A stretch of DNA of 64,000 nt, taken from Halomonas sp. DQ26W (lineage in GTDB: Bacteria > Pseudomonadota > Gammaproteobacteria > Pseudomonadales > Halomonadaceae). The notes under the pieces were generated by a model. That model was not told the origin of the DNA. It saw only the letters and a program-made list of their open reading frames with translations, and made no database searches. Below are positions 63,384 through 64,000 of this stretch, in pieces. The DNA is taken from positions 60,301-124,300 of the forward strand of contig NZ_QPKI01000003.1 of NCBI RefSeq assembly GCF_003339685.1. Direction: 5' to 3'. Made by a program: the position numbers and the translations under genes. The first letter of the stretch is position 1; every line of letters starts with the position of its first letter.

Positions 63384-64000
63384 TCAGACCAGCTTGCGCG
63401 CTGCTCGCATGACAGCACTGCGGGCACGGGGATTGGAATTGACCTCTTCTCGTGTCGGGCGCTGGGCCTTGCCCAGCGGCTCCAGGCGCCGGGCCAGCTG
63501 ATCGTCACGAATCGGAACGCCACGTGGCAAGTCAGTGTCCCCACGCACGTGCTCACGGATGAATCGCTTTACACGCCGATCCTCGAGCGAGTGAAAACTG
63601 ATCACTACCAGATGGCCACCGGGGGCCAGGGCCTCAAGCGCCTCCTCGAGAGCCGCATCGAGTTGCTCCAACTCACCGTTGATATGGATACGTAACGCTT
63701 GAAAAGCGCGAGTCGCGGGATGCTTGCCCTTTTCCCAGGCCGGATGAGCGACCTTCAGCACCTCGGCCAGATCCGCTGTCCGGCTGAAGGGGCGCTCCGC
63801 ACGACGCGTCACGACCGCCCTGGCCAGCCGCTTGGCAAAGCGTTCCTCGCCGTAGATCTTGAAGACATGGGCGATCTCGGACTCACCGGCACGTGCCAGC
63901 CAGGCAGCCACGCTCTCCCCCCGGGTCGGGTCCATGCGCATGTCCAGCGGACCGTCACGCAGGAAACTGAAGCCGCGCTCGGGGTCATCCAGCTGTGGCG
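63384..64000 (-). CDS. rsmH: 16S rRNA (cytosine1402-N4)-methyltransferase, N-terminus off window
   Basis: RsmH methylates C1402 of 16S rRNA. About 205 C-terminal residues are visible, and the frame is open to the window edge. E. coli RsmH has 313 residues, so the SAM loop lies outside. The visible part starts with [20 protein letters not shown], then runs through [26 protein letters not shown] sequence (here [21 protein letters not shown]), [20 protein letters not shown] and [20 protein letters not shown]. It would be the first gene of the dcw cluster, preceded by mraZ outside the window. Confidence 0.97.
   Translation of the reverse strand, partial: PQLDDPERGFSFLRDGPLDMRMDPTRGESVAAWLARAGESEIAHVFKIYGEERFAKRLARAVVTRRAERPFSRTADLAEVLKVAHPAWEKGKHPATRAFQALRIHINGELEQLDAALEEALEALAPGGHLVVISFHSLEDRRVKRFIREHVRGDTDLPRGVPIRDDQLARRLEPLGKAQRPTREEVNSNPRARSAVMRAARKLV

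Noticed and set aside
63384..64000. Start of rsmH at ATG 63941
   Set aside because: The frame stays open to the edge and the residues before this ATG ([12 protein letters not shown]) are conserved in the family, so the true start is off the window.

Overview
The window reads as part of a gammaproteobacterial chromosome, most likely Halomonadaceae (Halomonas in the broad sense). The reasons are high GC, a Pseudomonas-like gene content, a pyrophosphate-dependent phosphofructokinase in place of a normal glycolytic PFK, a DUF3141 protein, and the gammaproteobacterial order of the dcw cluster. The genus is an inference from gene content; no rRNA gene is present. Nearly all of the window is core chromosome. 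I see no transposase, integrase, phage gene, CRISPR array or complete accessory island.

Layout. (1) 1-4.5 kb: the 5' part of a DUF3141 gene (C-terminus off the window), then a biotin-carboxylase-like protein divergent from a CbbR-type LysR regulator. (2) 4.7-16.2 kb: lipA converges on a long minus-strand run, read proA-nadD-rsfS-rlmH-mrdA-rodA-mltB-rlpA-dacA-ybeD-lipB, which joins cell elongation and peptidoglycan trimming to lipoate and NAD synthesis. (3) 16.3-19.6 kb: two membrane proteins with apparently degenerate GGDEF domains and a DedA-PAP2 fusion. (4) 19.6-22.3 kb, minus: mpl-ubiX-LysE exporter. (5) 22.5-26.3 kb: a pyrophosphate neighbourhood, with PPi-PFK, a PP2C-kinase two-domain protein that has lost key catalytic residues, and inorganic pyrophosphatase with a tandem-repeat leader. 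(6) 26.5-34.6 kb, plus: dsbD, accB-accC, prmA, dusB-fis, purH. (7) 34.7-35.2 kb: a 0.5 kb gene-free stretch with inverted repeat copies. (8) 35.2-40.5 kb: gabD, a small DUF4190-like membrane protein, folE, an unrecognised secreted four-cysteine protein, srkA and comF.

(9) 40.5-46.7 kb: a complete biotin pathway. bioB-bioF-bioH-bioC-bioD is one overlapping operon behind two perfect BirA-type operators, and bioA stands alone after a tRNA-Leu(UAG) gene. (10) 46.8-64 kb, minus: the dcw cluster, rsmH (partial)-ftsL-ftsI-murE-murF-mraY-murD-ftsW-murG-murC-ddl-ftsQ-ftsA-ftsZ-lpxC.

How it fits together: the two large minus-strand blocks supply the elongasome (PBP2, RodA, DacA, RlpA, MltB), the divisome and the whole UDP-MurNAc-pentapeptide branch, and Mpl recycles tripeptide. 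BioBFHCDA makes the biotin that AccB carries, and LipA/LipB make the other swinging-arm cofactor. The least ordinary elements are the inactive-looking PP2C/kinase protein between pfp and ppa, the repeat leader of ppa, the doubled BirA operator, the collapsed biotin-carboxylase paralogue and the paired degenerate GGDEF proteins.
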